DNA of 64,000 bases. It comes from Erythrobacter sp. Its GTDB lineage: Bacteria; Pseudomonadota; Alphaproteobacteria; Sphingomonadales; Sphingomonadaceae. The stretch is taken from positions 278,809 to 342,808 of the forward strand of contig JAACTC010000008.1 in the NCBI GenBank assembly GCA_009993635.1, read 5' to 3'. This document shows, in pieces, positions 51,787-61,577 of this stretch (within the stretch, counting starts at the first letter, position 1; every line of letters starts with the position of its first letter). The notes under the pieces were generated by a model. The model was not told where the DNA came from, did not search any database, and saw only the letters and a program-made list of their open reading frames with translations. Made by a program: the position numbers and the translations under genes.

Positions 51787-52856
51787 TTCGATCCGCCCGG
51801 CCTGCTCTCACCCAGCCGTTCGCCGCCATATTTGCCCGAGCGGATCGGGCCCCACCACCACTCATTGTCGAGATACCAGTCGATCGTCTTGGCGAGCCCG
51901 CTCTCGAAAGTCTCTTGCGGAGCCCAGCCAAGCTCGCGCTCGATCTTGCTGGCGTCGATCGCGTAGCGGCGGTCGTGGCCGGGGCGGTCGGTGACGAAAG
52001 CGATCAGTTCGCGACGGGACTTTCCGCCTTCGAGTGGCCGCCGCTCGTCCAGCGCATCGCAAATCGCCTCGACCACCTGCAGGTTGGTCCGCTCCTGATT
52101 GCCGCCGATATTGTAGCTCTCGCCCAGTTCGCCGGTGGTCAGCACAGCGATCAGCGCGCGCGCGTGATCTTCGACATAGAGCCAGTCGCGCACGTTCTCG
52201 CCCGTGCCGTAGACCGGCAGCTGCTTGCCATCGAGCGCGTTGAGGATGACCAGCGGGATCAGCTTTTCGGGGAAGTGGTAGGGCCCGTAATTGTTGGAGC
52301 AATTGGAAAGCACCACCGGCAGACCGTAGGTTTCATGCCAGGCGCGCACGAAATGGTCGCTCGCCGCCTTCGAGGCCGAATAGGGCGAAGAGGGCGCGTA
52401 GGGCGTTTCCTCGGTGAACAGCGTATCGTCGAAATCGAGATCGCCGAAGACTTCGTCGGTCGAGATGTGGTGGAAGCGGAAATTCTCTTTCTTGTCGCCC
52501 TCGAGCCCGCGCCAGTATTCGAGCGCGGCGTCGAGCAGGCGGAAGGTGCCGACCACGTTCGTCTCCACGAAGGCGCCGGGCCCATCGATCGAGCGGTCGA
52601 CATGGCTTTCCGCCGCGAGGTGCATGATCCCGTCGACGTTCTCTTCGCGCAGCAGGGCCAGCACCATCTCGTTGTCGAGAATATCGCCTTCGACCAGCCG
52701 ATGATTGGTCGCATTCTCGATCACCTTCAGGCTTTCGGGATTGCCCGCATAGGTCAGCTTGTCGAGGTTGATGACGCGCTTGCCGTCGCGCACCAGCTGG
52801 CGCACGACCGCCGAGCCGATGAAGCCGGCGCCGCCGGTGACGAGAATCGTTTCCAT
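51783..52856 (-). CDS. rfbB: dTDP-glucose 4,6-dehydratase
   Basis: Second enzyme of dTDP-rhamnose synthesis; 357 residues. It has [45 protein letters not shown] with the catalytic Asp-Glu, [20 protein letters not shown] and [20 protein letters not shown]. It starts six bases after rfbC. Confidence 0.96.
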   Translation of the reverse strand: METILVTGGAGFIGSAVVRQLVRDGKRVINLDKLTYAGNPESLKVIENATNHRLVEGDILDNEMVLALLREENVDGIMHLAAESHVDRSIDGPGAFVETNVVGTFRLLDAALEYWRGLEGDKKENFRFHHISTDEVFGDLDFDDTLFTEETPYAPSSPYSASKAASDHFVRAWHETYGLPVVLSNCSNNYGPYHFPEKLIPLVILNALDGKQLPVYGTGENVRDWLYVEDHARALIAVLTTGELGESYNIGGNQERTNLQVVEAICDALDERRPLEGGKSRRELIAFVTDRPGHDRRYAIDASKIERELGWAPQETFESGLAKTIDWYLDNEWWWGPIRSGKYGGERLGESRPGGSK

Positions 52857-52861
52857 CAGAC

Positions 52862-53428
52862 TTAGCCTTCGTAGGTAAACGGAGAATCGAAATCGGCGAG
52901 GAACGGGGCGACTTCGTCCTTTTCGGACAAAGTCGGCTCTACGCCGGGATCGGGCCAGTCGATGCCCAGCGCCGGGTCGTTCCAGCGGATCGCGCCCTCA
53001 TGCTCCTTCGAATAGGGCCCGCTGACCTTGTAGAGCACTTCGGTATCGGGCTCGATCGTCATGAAGCAGTGCGCGAAGCCGATGGGTACCAGCAGCTGGT
53101 TCCACTTTTCCGCCGACAGCTCCACGCCGACCCACTTGCCGTAGGTCGGGGAGCCCTTGCGGATATCGACCGCGACATCGTAGATCGCGCCGCGCAGCAC
53201 GCGGACCAGTTTGTCCTGCGCGACCGGCGGGACCTGGAAATGCAGCCCGCGCACCGTGCCGACGGCGGCGGAGAAGGACTGGTTGTCCTGGATCCAGTCG
53301 ATATCGATGCCGGCCTCTTCGAAGGCGGAGCGTTTGAACACTTCGGAAAAGAAGCCGCGATGGTCTCCGTATTTGGGCGGGCGGACTTCGATCACCTCGG
53401 GAATGGCGTGGCGGATGAATTCGGTCAT
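52862..53428 (-). CDS. rfbC: dTDP-4-dehydrorhamnose 3,5-epimerase
   Basis: Cupin epimerase of 188 residues, the third activity of the rhamnose pathway. It has the catalytic-histidine segment [37 protein letters not shown] and the [19 protein letters not shown] block. The start codon overlaps the end of rfbA by four bases (ATGA). Confidence 0.95.
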   Translation of the reverse strand: MTEFIRHAIPEVIEVRPPKYGDHRGFFSEVFKRSAFEEAGIDIDWIQDNQSFSAAVGTVRGLHFQVPPVAQDKLVRVLRGAIYDVAVDIRKGSPTYGKWVGVELSAEKWNQLLVPIGFAHCFMTIEPDTEVLYKVSGPYSKEHEGAIRWNDPALGIDWPDPGVEPTLSEKDEVAPFLADFDSPFTYEG

Positions 53429-54306
53429 GCCGGGTTCTCCACGATCCGCTTGAGATAGGCGCCATAGCCGGTCTTGCCCATCATCGCGCTGCGTTCGAGC
53501 ACCGCGTCGGCCTCCAGCCAGCCCTGGCGGAAGGCGATTTCCTCGGGGCAGGCGATCTTGATGCCGGTGCGATGTTCGATCGTGCGCACGAAGCTGGAGG
53601 CTTCGTGAAGGCTTTCATGCGTGCCTGTGTCGAGCCAGGCATAACCGCGCCCCAGCCGCGTAATGTGAAGGTCGCCGCGCTCCATGTAGGCGCGGTTGAC
53701 GTCGGTGATTTCCAGCTCGCCGCGCGCGCTGGGCTTCACGTCCTTCGCGATCGCGGTCACGTCCTTGTCGTAGAAATAGAGGCCGGTAACCGCCCAGTTG
53801 GACTTGGGCTTGGTAGGCTTTTCCTCGATGCTGGTGGCCTTGCCGGTTTCCGGATCGAAGGCGGCCACGCCATATCGTTCCGGATCGTCGACGTGATAGG
53901 CGAACACATTGGCACCGCCCGCCTCGGCCTCGGCGGCGGCGGCGCGGCACTTCTCGCCCATCTTCTCGCCGTGATAGATATTGTCGCCAAGGATCAGCGC
54001 GCTCGGCTGGCCATTGACGAAATCCGCGCCGATGATGAAGGCTTCGGCGAGCCCATTGGGCTCTGGCTGGACGGCATAGCTGAATTCGACCCCAAAGGCC
54101 GATCCGTCGCCCAGCAGTTCGCGGAACATGGGCAGATCGCGCGGCGTGGAGATTATCAGTATCTCGCGGATTCCGGCGAGCATCAGAACCGACAGCGGAT
54201 AATAGATCATCGGCTTGTCGAATACTGGTAGCAACTGTTTGGACAGCGCCATGGTGGCGGGGTAGAGGCGCGTACCGCTCCCCCCGGCAAGAATTATACC
54301 CTTCAC
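53425..54306 (-). CDS. rfbA: Glucose-1-phosphate thymidylyltransferase
   Basis: Makes dTDP-glucose from glucose-1-phosphate and dTTP; 293 residues. It has [55 protein letters not shown] and [20 protein letters not shown]. The start is a GTG at 54306. It is first in the order rfbA-C-B-D on this strand, and a 154-base gap upstream with no clear element separates it from the SGNH-hydrolase gene. Confidence 0.95.
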   Translation of the reverse strand: MKGIILAGGSGTRLYPATMALSKQLLPVFDKPMIYYPLSVLMLAGIREILIISTPRDLPMFRELLGDGSAFGVEFSYAVQPEPNGLAEAFIIGADFVNGQPSALILGDNIYHGEKMGEKCRAAAAEAEAGGANVFAYHVDDPERYGVAAFDPETGKATSIEEKPTKPKSNWAVTGLYFYDKDVTAIAKDVKPSARGELEITDVNRAYMERGDLHITRLGRGYAWLDTGTHESLHEASSFVRTIEHRTGIKIACPEEIAFRQGWLEADAVLERSAMMGKTGYGAYLKRIVENPA

Positions 54307-54460
54307 TTGGTGCCCCCATCTAGCGCGAATACTTTCGGTATCGCCCGATAAGCGCCCGCGCCCGCGATGTCACCCCATTGGTCGCGCAGCGGCGATCCGG
54401 CGCATCCCCCGGCGGGTGGAATCAGAGGCCGGGTCGCAGCGCGACGTCGATTGCCGGTCC

Positions 54461-55543
54461 TTAGCGTTCGCTCCACGGGCCGGGAATATAGTTCGGGATC
54501 TTGTCCGATCGCGTGTTTCCGCGAAGAAAATACGGCACGATTTGCGAGAAGTAGATCTTCTGTCCGTAATTATTCGGGTGATGCAGGAAATCGCCCGTCA
54601 CGTGTTCGAACACGGGCTGCGAGGCCGGGGCAGCCTCTCGCATGGCCGTGTACATATCGACGAAGGGCACACCCTGGGACGAAGCGACAACCTCGATCGT
54701 CTCGTTATAGAGCAGGGTATCGGCGGGCTGCTCCAGATCCCACAGCTTGTTCTGCTGGAAGAACCCCACCAGGATGACGTTCCTGCCGCTTTTGCGAAGA
54801 TCGCGCACCGTCGTGCGCAACAGATCGCGAAATGCGGGCTGGCCGTCCTCTCCGGCAAGCTGGTCGTTCATACCGAAAGCGAGGATTACGGTGTCGATAT
54901 CCGGCGACAGCGAATCGATAACGGTCGGTGCCACGTCCCGCAGGAACCCGAATTTCTCGGCGGGAAGGGTCACCGTGCCACGCTCTGCCATGAACTGCGA
55001 AAGATGTGCGCACCATCCATCATCGGCTGAATCGCGAAAGAAGAACGCCACGGTGTCGGCCGCATGGGTGATGCTGTCACCCAAACAGACCACGTTGGTC
55101 GGCGTGCGCGGCAGTTCCTTGGCGGCAATGACAGGCGGGGCAATCGCCGCGCGATAGTCGATATAGGTCGCCAGCTGGATCGTGCGTGGCGGATTGCGCG
55201 GGTCGCTGGTGAAGCTGAAAAGCCCGTCCGGATTGCGGGTAAAGCTGTAGCTTGCGTAATCGGGCATGCTGGAGTTCGCGGTCCGGCGAATGGTGTCGCC
55301 CTCCACAACGAAATCCACGCCCTCGCTGTATTCCACCCGGGTGCCGTCGGAGCCGTAAGAATAGACCGACTGGACCGCGCTGACCGGGTGCATCAGCGGC
55401 TGGCCCTGCGTGCCGCTGAGCATCCGCGACTCGCCGGAGATCGCCGTGGTCTGCACCACCGCATCCGGCGAACCCCGGTCCGAATTGCCGTCGGTCCCGC
55501 AGGCTGCCAGCCCGGCCAAAGCCAGTGCAAGCCCCAGGCGCAT
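54461..55543 (-). CDS. SGNH/GDSL-family hydrolase lipoprotein
   Basis: Envelope lipoprotein of 360 residues with the lipobox LAAC-G at about residue 15-19. An N-terminal beta-rich part (residues 60-150) precedes an SGNH domain with block I VVCLGDSITHAADTV, block III ILAFGMNDQLAG and block V HHPNNYGQKIYFSQ. Such proteins remove or add acyl groups, often acetyl, on surface glycans. It sits at the end of the polysaccharide region just upstream of rfbA on the same strand, which makes polymer deacetylation a reasonable guess. GGGGGCG precedes the ATG. Confidence 0.8.
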   Translation of the reverse strand: MRLGLALALAGLAACGTDGNSDRGSPDAVVQTTAISGESRMLSGTQGQPLMHPVSAVQSVYSYGSDGTRVEYSEGVDFVVEGDTIRRTANSSMPDYASYSFTRNPDGLFSFTSDPRNPPRTIQLATYIDYRAAIAPPVIAAKELPRTPTNVVCLGDSITHAADTVAFFFRDSADDGWCAHLSQFMAERGTVTLPAEKFGFLRDVAPTVIDSLSPDIDTVILAFGMNDQLAGEDGQPAFRDLLRTTVRDLRKSGRNVILVGFFQQNKLWDLEQPADTLLYNETIEVVASSQGVPFVDMYTAMREAAPASQPVFEHVTGDFLHHPNNYGQKIYFSQIVPYFLRGNTRSDKIPNYIPGPWSER

Positions 55544-55658
55544 GGCGCCCCCAGTAAACGTCACGCGCAAAATCACCCCCGCCGAGACTGGTATCGCCTG
55601 TCGTTTGCCCGCTTGCGAGCGGATTGGCAATCGGGCGAAACGTACGATGATCCGGACG

Positions 55659-56465
55659 TCAGCCCAGCGCGATGTCGGGTGCGTCTTCCTGCTTCATGCC
55701 GACGACGTGATAGCCGGCATCGACATGGTGGACTTCGCCGGTGACCCCGGACGACAGGTCCGACAGGAAATACAGCCCCGATCCGCCGACGTCGTCGATG
55801 GTGACGTTGCGGCGCATCGGTGCGTTCAGCTCGTTCCATTTGAGGATATAGCGAAAATCGCCGATCCCGCTGGCGGCCAGCGTCTTGATCGGCCCCGCGC
55901 TGATCGCGTTGACCCGGATATTGTCCGGTCCCAGGTCGTTGGCGAGATACTGGACGCTGGTTTCCAGCGCCGCCTTGGCAACGCCCATCACGTTGTAATG
56001 AGGGATGACCTTTTCCGCGCCGTAATAGGTCAGCGTCAGGATGGAGCCGCCGCTTTCGGGCATCATCGCCGCCGCGCGCTTGGCCACCGCTACCAGGCTG
56101 TAGGCGGAAATGTTCATTGTCATCAGGAAGTTGTCGAGGCTGGTGTCGACATATTTGCCGCGCAGCTCGCTCTTGTCTGAAAAGCCGATGGCGTGGACCA
56201 CGAAATCGAGGCTGTCCCAGTGGCCTTTCAGCGTATCGAATGCGGCATCGAGATTGGCCATGTCGCTGACGTCGCACGGGATCAGGATGTCCGATCCGAG
56301 CTGTTCTGCCAGCGGGCGCACGCGCTTCTCCAGCGCTTCTCCTTGATACGTGAAGGCGAGCTGCGCGCCGTGTTCCGCCAGCTTCTTAGCGATGCCCCAG
56401 GCAAGCGATTTGTCGTTGGCGAGCCCCATGATGAGCCCCCGCTTGCCTTCCATCAGACCGGTCAT
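55659..56465 (-). CDS. fabI: Enoyl-[acyl-carrier-protein] reductase (NADH) FabI
   Basis: Last step of each fatty-acid elongation cycle; 268 residues. It has KRGLIMGLANDKSLAWGIAK, FTYQGEALEKRVRPLAEQLG, HAIGFSDKSELRGKYVDTS and the catalytic pair in TYYGAEKVIPHYNVMGVAK. It is the last gene of the run dnaJ-like, yihY, fabI, overlapping yihY by four bases (ATGA). Confidence 0.95.
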   Translation of the reverse strand: MTGLMEGKRGLIMGLANDKSLAWGIAKKLAEHGAQLAFTYQGEALEKRVRPLAEQLGSDILIPCDVSDMANLDAAFDTLKGHWDSLDFVVHAIGFSDKSELRGKYVDTSLDNFLMTMNISAYSLVAVAKRAAAMMPESGGSILTLTYYGAEKVIPHYNVMGVAKAALETSVQYLANDLGPDNIRVNAISAGPIKTLAASGIGDFRYILKWNELNAPMRRNVTIDDVGGSGLYFLSDLSSGVTGEVHHVDAGYHVVGMKQEDAPDIALG

Positions 56466-57502
56466 GGTTCGTCCCTTTCAATTGCCAGCGCCTGCGGCGC
56501 GATACGCGGTTCGCCCGGCGGCGAATTGGCGAGTTCTTCTTCCTCCGGCGTTTCGGCCAGTGCTGCGTTCAACTGCGCGCCGATAACGAGGCCGAGCCCC
56601 ACGAGCCAGAAAAACAGCAAGGTAATGATGATCCCGGCGAGCGAGCCGTAGGTGAGATTGTATGCGAAGAAGCTGCGCAGCAGCGGGGGCAGCGCCACCG
56701 TCACGCCGACCCACCACAGCGTTGTGGTCACCGCGCCGGGCCACTTGGGGTAGCGTTTGCGGCGATAGGGGCTGGGCGTAAGGATATAGAACAAGGCGTA
56801 GATCGACCCGAACAGGCCGAAGCCCGGCACGAAGCGGGCGAGCGCCAATTGATCGAGCACATCGCTCAAAGGCGGGAAATAGGCGTCGATGACCTGCTGC
56901 GCAGCGCCGATCGCCACCTGCGCAATCAGCGAGAACATCAACAGGATGACCGCGCCGATGATCATGGCGGTGGAGGCAAGGCGATACAGCCAGAAGGCCT
57001 GAGTTGCCTCCGTACCATAGGCGCGCCGCAGCAGATCGCGGATCGTTTCGATCAGGCTGCCCACGGTCCACAGGCCCACCGCGCCGCCGACCCACAAAAG
57101 CCAGCCCTGTCGCGAGTCGATGACACTGCGCGCAACCGGTTCGATCACCTCGGCCACCACCGGCGGCAGGGCCAGAAGGATGGCATTGATGCTGGCGGCG
57201 CGTTCGCTCCCTTCGCCGAACGCGGCAAAGATCGCCGCACCGGTGATGAAGAATGGGAAGATCGCCAGCATCGACATGTAGGCAAGGTTGCCGGCGTAGA
57301 GGAAGCCGTCATTGAACGTGCCGACCGCGACCCGGCGGATGACCTCGAACGATCGCAGATGCCGTTGCTCGAACCTGGAAAAGGACCCTTCCAGCGCGAT
57401 CGCCTCGCGCCGCCGGTCTTCGGGGGTCAGCGAATGTATCTGGCGCTTTTCGGGATCCGGCAGGGCCTGCCGCAATCGCGGAATGATGCGGCGCAGCGGC
57501 AT
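56462..57502 (-). CDS. YihY/virulence factor BrkB family membrane protein
   Basis: Inner-membrane protein of 346 residues with six hydrophobic segments and the family patterns NDGFLYAGNLAYMSMLAIFP, WTVGSLIETIRDLLRRAYGT, FSLIAQVAIGAAQQVIDAYF, PKWPGAVTTTLWW and YGSLAGIIITLLFFWLVGL. The function is unknown; the family was once taken for RNase BN, but that is withdrawn. The acidic C-terminus (LAETPEEEELANSPPGEPR) is cytoplasmic. Confidence 0.88.
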   Translation of the reverse strand: MPLRRIIPRLRQALPDPEKRQIHSLTPEDRRREAIALEGSFSRFEQRHLRSFEVIRRVAVGTFNDGFLYAGNLAYMSMLAIFPFFITGAAIFAAFGEGSERAASINAILLALPPVVAEVIEPVARSVIDSRQGWLLWVGGAVGLWTVGSLIETIRDLLRRAYGTEATQAFWLYRLASTAMIIGAVILLMFSLIAQVAIGAAQQVIDAYFPPLSDVLDQLALARFVPGFGLFGSIYALFYILTPSPYRRKRYPKWPGAVTTTLWWVGVTVALPPLLRSFFAYNLTYGSLAGIIITLLFFWLVGLGLVIGAQLNAALAETPEEEELANSPPGEPRIAPQALAIERDEP

Positions 57503-57503
57503 G

Positions 57504-58472
57504 TCAGACGCCGAGGTCGGCGCGCGGGTTCGTCTCGTCGGTCCAGCCTCCCAGCGCCTGTTTCAGGGCACTCGTATCGCTGGGCAGCTCGATCTGGATC
57601 GTCACCAGCTGATCGCCGCGCCCGCCGCCCTTGCGCGAGAAGCCCTTGCCTGACAGGCGCATGGTCGTGCCACCGGAGGTGCCGGGCTTGATCGTCAGCA
57701 TCACCGGCCCGTCGACCGTCGGTACGCGTACCTTGCCGCCATTGACCGCTTCGCTGAGGGTGATCGGCAGGTCGAGGCGCACGCGATCGCCGTCGCGTTC
57801 GAAGAAGGCGTGCTTTTCGATCTCGATGGTGACGATGGCGTCGCCTGCGCCAGCCGGGCCGGGCTCGCCTTTGCCACGTAGCCGCATCTGCGTGCCGCTT
57901 TCGACCCCGGCGGGCAGTTTCAGGTCGATCGTCTTGCCATCCTGCAGGGTGATCCGCTGTTCGGTGAGGCGCGAAGCATCTATAAAGGGCACGCGCAACC
58001 GGTAGGCCATATCCGCGCCCTTGCGCGGCGGCGGCGCGCTCCGGCCGAAGCCGCCGCCCATTCCGTCACGGGGGCCACCACCGCCCATCGGGCCGCTGCG
58101 ACCACCGCCGAACAACCCTTCGAACAGGTCGCCGAGGTCCACTTCCTCGCCGCCGAACCCGCGGAAATCCTGATTCGGCTGGCCACCTGCGCCGGGGCGA
58201 TTTCCGCCGAAGCCTCCCCCAAAGCCGCCACCGCCAAAGGGATTGGCGGGATTGCCCTCGATATCGATTTCGCCCCGGTCGTAGCGTGCCCGCTGATCCT
58301 TGTCGGACAGGATGTCGTACGCCTTGGTTATGTCGGAGAACCGTTCCGAGGCGTTGGGATTATCCTTGTTGCGGTCGGGATGGAGCTCTTTCGCAAGCGT
58401 GCGATAGGCGCTCTTGATCTCTTTCTCGGACGCGCCGCGCCCGATACCGAGAATGTCATATGCGTCCGCCAT
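57504..58472 (-). CDS. DnaJ-class co-chaperone without zinc finger (CbpA-like)
   Basis: Hsp40 of 322 residues. The J domain covers residues 1-70 with AKELHPDRNKDNPNASERF and its HPD motif. A long Gly-rich linker (residues 80-155, many FGGG and GGGFGGG units) leads to two C-terminal substrate-binding domains (LRVPFIDASRLTEQRITLQD, KIDLKLPAG-like IDLKLPAGVESGTQMRLRGK and LTIKPGTSGGTTMRLSGKGF). The cysteine-rich zinc finger of DnaJ is missing, as in CbpA. It is the first gene of a run with yihY and fabI. Confidence 0.9.
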   Translation of the reverse strand: MADAYDILGIGRGASEKEIKSAYRTLAKELHPDRNKDNPNASERFSDITKAYDILSDKDQRARYDRGEIDIEGNPANPFGGGGFGGGFGGNRPGAGGQPNQDFRGFGGEEVDLGDLFEGLFGGGRSGPMGGGGPRDGMGGGFGRSAPPPRKGADMAYRLRVPFIDASRLTEQRITLQDGKTIDLKLPAGVESGTQMRLRGKGEPGPAGAGDAIVTIEIEKHAFFERDGDRVRLDLPITLSEAVNGGKVRVPTVDGPVMLTIKPGTSGGTTMRLSGKGFSRKGGGRGDQLVTIQIELPSDTSALKQALGGWTDETNPRADLGV

Positions 58473-58641
58473 CCGGCCTAGCTAAATTCGGCAGGCCACG
58501 GGTGCAAGGCAATTAGCTGCACTGCGTATCGGGAAATTCGGCAGTTGGTCGAATTGTTTGCGGCTTGCGGCGCCCCCTTGGCGAGGGATGATTCGGCTTT
58601 GCGCGATTGCGCAAGCGGGCGCGGGGTGCTCTGGGGCAGGC

Positions 58642-59673
58642 ATGAGGATCCTGGTCGACATCGTTCATCCGGCCGACGTGCTGTTCTTCCGCCACCCTCT
58701 CGAGCGGCTGATGGCGCAGGGCGCGCAGATCCGCATCGCCTCGCGCGAGAAGGACGTCGCGTGCAGCCTGCTCGACGATTTCGGCCTGCCGCACGAGGTT
58801 GCCTCGCGCGCGGGCTCCGGCACGTTCGGCCTGGCGCGTGAGCTGCTGGTGCGCGATGCGAAGGTGCTGCGCATGGCGCGCCGCTTCCGGCCCGATGTGA
58901 TGGTCGGTTTCGGCGGAGTGGCCATCGCCCATGTCGGCAAGCTGACCGGCATTCCCTCCGTCAGCTTCTACGCGGCGGATACCGCCAGCCTGCAGACCCG
59001 GCTGACCTGGCCCTTCATCACCCGGCTCTACGTGCCCGAACCCTATGCCGGGCCGGTGCCCGAAGGGCGCACCACGCGCTTTCCCGGCGTCAAGGAGCTG
59101 TCGTACTTCCACCCAAAGAATTTCCGCGCCGACCCAGAGATCGCCCGGCGCAACGGCTGGGACGACACGCGCGACAATTTCTTCCTGCGCACGGTCGGCT
59201 GGGGCGCGAACCACGATCTGGGCAAGTCGGGCTGGTCGGACGAGGATCTGGCGGCGCTGGTCGAGGCGCTGTCGCAGCGCGGCAGGGTACATATTTCCAG
59301 CGAACGCGCACTGCCCGCGCAGCTTGAACCGTACCTCTACCGGGGGGAACGCAGCGCGCTGCATCACGTGGTGGCGCAATGTCGCCTCTATGTCGGCGAA
59401 AGCGCGACCATGGCGCACGAGGCGGCGTTTCTGGGCGTGCCCGCGATCTACGACGGGGCGGACCATCCCGGCACCACGCGCGAACTGGCGGCGCACGGTC
59501 TGCTCACTGCGCTGCGCCAGCCGGGTATCGGTCCGCTGATGGCGGCGGTGAGCGAGATGGCGTCCGAAGAAAAGCGTATCGAGGTCGGTCTGGCACGCGA
59601 CGCCTACATCGCCGATCGGCCCAATCTGGCGGGCTATATCGCCGACGCAATCGCTTCGGCGGCGAAAGGCTGA
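58642..59673 (+). CDS. DUF354 family protein, GT-B fold
   Basis: Protein of 343 residues from the DUF354 family, which has a glycosyltransferase-B-like fold and is common in polysaccharide loci, but without an assigned reaction. It has RILVDIVHPADVLFFRHPLE, RIASREKDVACSLLDDFGL, VMVGFGGVAIAHVGKLTG and the C-terminal RLYVGESATMAHEAAFLG. The open frame extends upstream to 58558, but the ATG at 58642 gives the conserved start. It is convergent with manA, one base apart. Confidence 0.8.
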   Translation: MRILVDIVHPADVLFFRHPLERLMAQGAQIRIASREKDVACSLLDDFGLPHEVASRAGSGTFGLARELLVRDAKVLRMARRFRPDVMVGFGGVAIAHVGKLTGIPSVSFYAADTASLQTRLTWPFITRLYVPEPYAGPVPEGRTTRFPGVKELSYFHPKNFRADPEIARRNGWDDTRDNFFLRTVGWGANHDLGKSGWSDEDLAALVEALSQRGRVHISSERALPAQLEPYLYRGERSALHHVVAQCRLYVGESATMAHEAAFLGVPAIYDGADHPGTTRELAAHGLLTALRQPGIGPLMAAVSEMASEEKRIEVGLARDAYIADRPNLAGYIADAIASAAKG

Positions 59674-59674
59674 G

Positions 59675-60484
59675 CTATTCGCCCGCCATGGCGGCGGGAT
59701 CTTCGATCAGCGCGACACGGCTTCCGGCAGCCACTTCCAGCCCGCCGGCTCCCTCCACCAGCGTACAGGTGCCTACATCCAGCGTCTGGCCATTCAGCGT
59801 GACGCCCGGCGTCAGGGGCAGCAGCAGCGCATGGCTTGCAAAGCGGCCCTGCGGCACCGTGCCCCCTTCAGCCAGCGTGGCGAGGCGAAAGAACGGCCCG
59901 TCGATCAGCTCGCAATAGGCACCCTCGCCATCGCGCGAGCGCAAGGCCGGGTCGTATGCGGCTCGGGTCGCTACCCGCAGCCCGTCTTCCAGATGCAATT
60001 CACGCGGCCGGCCGTAATCGTACAGGCGATAGGTGATGTCGCTGTTCTGCTGCACCTCGAGCAACGTGATGCCCGCGCCGATGGCGTGGATCGTGCCTGC
60101 GGGAATCGAGAAGAAATCCCCCGCTGCCACCTCCACGTAGCCGAGCTCGTCCTCGATCGACCCGTCGAGAGCGGCGGCGCGCAGTGCGTCGACGTCCATC
60201 TGCCGTCTCAGGCCCACGGCAATCTTCGCGCCCGGCTGGGCATCGAGAATGTACCAGCATTCGTTCTTGCCGCGCTTGCCTGCGGGCGCCTGCGCGTCGT
60301 TCGGATGGACCTGCACGCTCAGCGCCGCATCGGTGAAGATGAACTTGACCAGCAGGTCGGCCAGCTCGGGCGGTGGGTCGAACCAGATTTCGCCCAGCGG
60401 TTCGTCACCGGGGTTGGTGAAGGGGGCAGGTGGCTGGTGCCGACCCCAGACCTTGTGAACCAGGTGGGTCGACAGCTGCCTCAC
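59675..60484 (-). CDS. manA: Mannose-6-phosphate isomerase, class I
   Basis: Zinc isomerase of 269 residues joining fructose-6-phosphate and mannose-6-phosphate. The zinc ligands are visible in LSVQVHPNDAQAPAGKRG, KNECWYILDA and FSIPAGTIHAIGAGITLLE, and the C-terminal arginine region is ITYRLYDYGRPRELHLEDGL. The start is a GTG that overlaps the manC stop as GTGA. With manC it would supply GDP-mannose for gmd. Confidence 0.92.
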   Translation of the reverse strand: MRQLSTHLVHKVWGRHQPPAPFTNPGDEPLGEIWFDPPPELADLLVKFIFTDAALSVQVHPNDAQAPAGKRGKNECWYILDAQPGAKIAVGLRRQMDVDALRAAALDGSIEDELGYVEVAAGDFFSIPAGTIHAIGAGITLLEVQQNSDITYRLYDYGRPRELHLEDGLRVATRAAYDPALRSRDGEGAYCELIDGPFFRLATLAEGGTVPQGRFASHALLLPLTPGVTLNGQTLDVGTCTLVEGAGGLEVAAGSRVALIEDPAAMAGE

Positions 60485-61497
60485 CCGCGCGACACCCCGT
60501 CGAGCTTGCCGACACCCTGCGCGCCCCTGGCATTGGTGACGAGGATATCGTCCCCGTCGACCACCACGATCACATCGTCCAGCCCGACGATGGATACGCG
60601 CGGACCGTCACTGTCGACCATGGCATTGGAGCAGTCGCGCAGCTCGTGCGGGCCGCTGGACGCGCCGGCGCGCGCTTCGCGCAGGGCATCCCAGTTGCCG
60701 ATATCCGACCATCCCATGGAGACGGGGACCATAGCGGCTTTGGTGGTGTTTTCCATCACGGCGTAATCGATCGAATCGCCATCGATCTGCGCAAAAGCTT
60801 CTTCCGACGGGCGGAAAACCTGCCCGTCCGTTTCGCCCTGCGCCACTGCCGTTTCAGTCAGCCGAGCCATTTCGGGCCGATGCGCGGCCAGCTCGTCCAG
60901 CAGGCGTTCGCGCCCGAAGGCGAAGATGCCGCCGTTCCAGCTATAGCGTCCGTCCGCGAGGAATTGCTCGGCGGTTTCGCGGTCGGGCTTCTCGACGAAA
61001 GCGTCGAGAGCGAAGCCACCGGGCAGTGCGCCGCCGCGCCGCAGGTAGCCGTAGCCGGTATGCGGGGTGACCGCTTCGATCCCGAAACTGACGAGATAGC
61101 CATCCTGCGCGAGGGCGGCTGCAGCCTGCGCGGCCTTGCCGAAAGCGGCTTCGTCGGCGATGTGATGATCGCTCGGGCAGACCAGCAGCACGCTGCCCTC
61201 GGCTGCACGATGCGCAGCGAGTGCGATGGCGGGCGCGGTGTTGCGGCCCATCGGTTCGGCGATGATCGAAAGATCGCTGCCGCCCTGTTCGCGCACCACC
61301 GGGATATGGCCTTCGCCCGCAACGACGATGGGCGGTGCGAACACTGCCCGGTCCGCCACGCGGTCAAGCGCCTGCTGAAAGAGTGTCCGTTCGCCCAGAA
61401 GCGGCAGGAAGGGCTTGGGTTTGGACCGTCGGCTGCGCGGCCACAGGCGGGTGCCACCCCCACCACACAGGATCACAGGCTGGATGCTCGCCGTCAT
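60481..61497 (-). CDS. manC: Mannose-1-phosphate guanylyltransferase
   Basis: Makes GDP-mannose from mannose-1-phosphate and GTP; 338 residues, the short form without a fused isomerase, which here is a separate gene. It has PVILCGGGGTRLWPRSRRSK, PFLPLLGERTLFQQALDRV, RNTAPAIALAAH, VCPSDHHIADEAAFG and DAFVEKPDRETAEQFLADG. The ATG at 61497 gives the family start; the open frame runs on upstream. It supplies the gmd-fcl branch. Confidence 0.93.
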   Translation of the reverse strand: MTASIQPVILCGGGGTRLWPRSRRSKPKPFLPLLGERTLFQQALDRVADRAVFAPPIVVAGEGHIPVVREQGGSDLSIIAEPMGRNTAPAIALAAHRAAEGSVLLVCPSDHHIADEAAFGKAAQAAAALAQDGYLVSFGIEAVTPHTGYGYLRRGGALPGGFALDAFVEKPDRETAEQFLADGRYSWNGGIFAFGRERLLDELAAHRPEMARLTETAVAQGETDGQVFRPSEEAFAQIDGDSIDYAVMENTTKAAMVPVSMGWSDIGNWDALREARAGASSGPHELRDCSNAMVDSDGPRVSIVGLDDVIVVVDGDDILVTNARGAQGVGKLDGVSRG

Positions 61498-61577
61498 GGA
61501 CACGCGCCTTAGCGAGCCGCTTCTCCAAAATGAATGCCCTAATTGCCCGCGTGTCACGCCGGGGCTAGGGAGCCTGC

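Noticed and set aside
20591..54306. Interpreting the polysaccharide region as a genomic island or prophage
   Set aside because: No integrase, transposase, tRNA junction or flanking direct repeats were seen, and only the 35.3-36.7 kb gene has strongly deviant base composition.
55602..55641. Imperfect hairpin between fabI and the SGNH-hydrolase gene
   Set aside because: The arms pair only with a bulge over a 20-base loop, and there is no T-run, so a terminator call is not supported.
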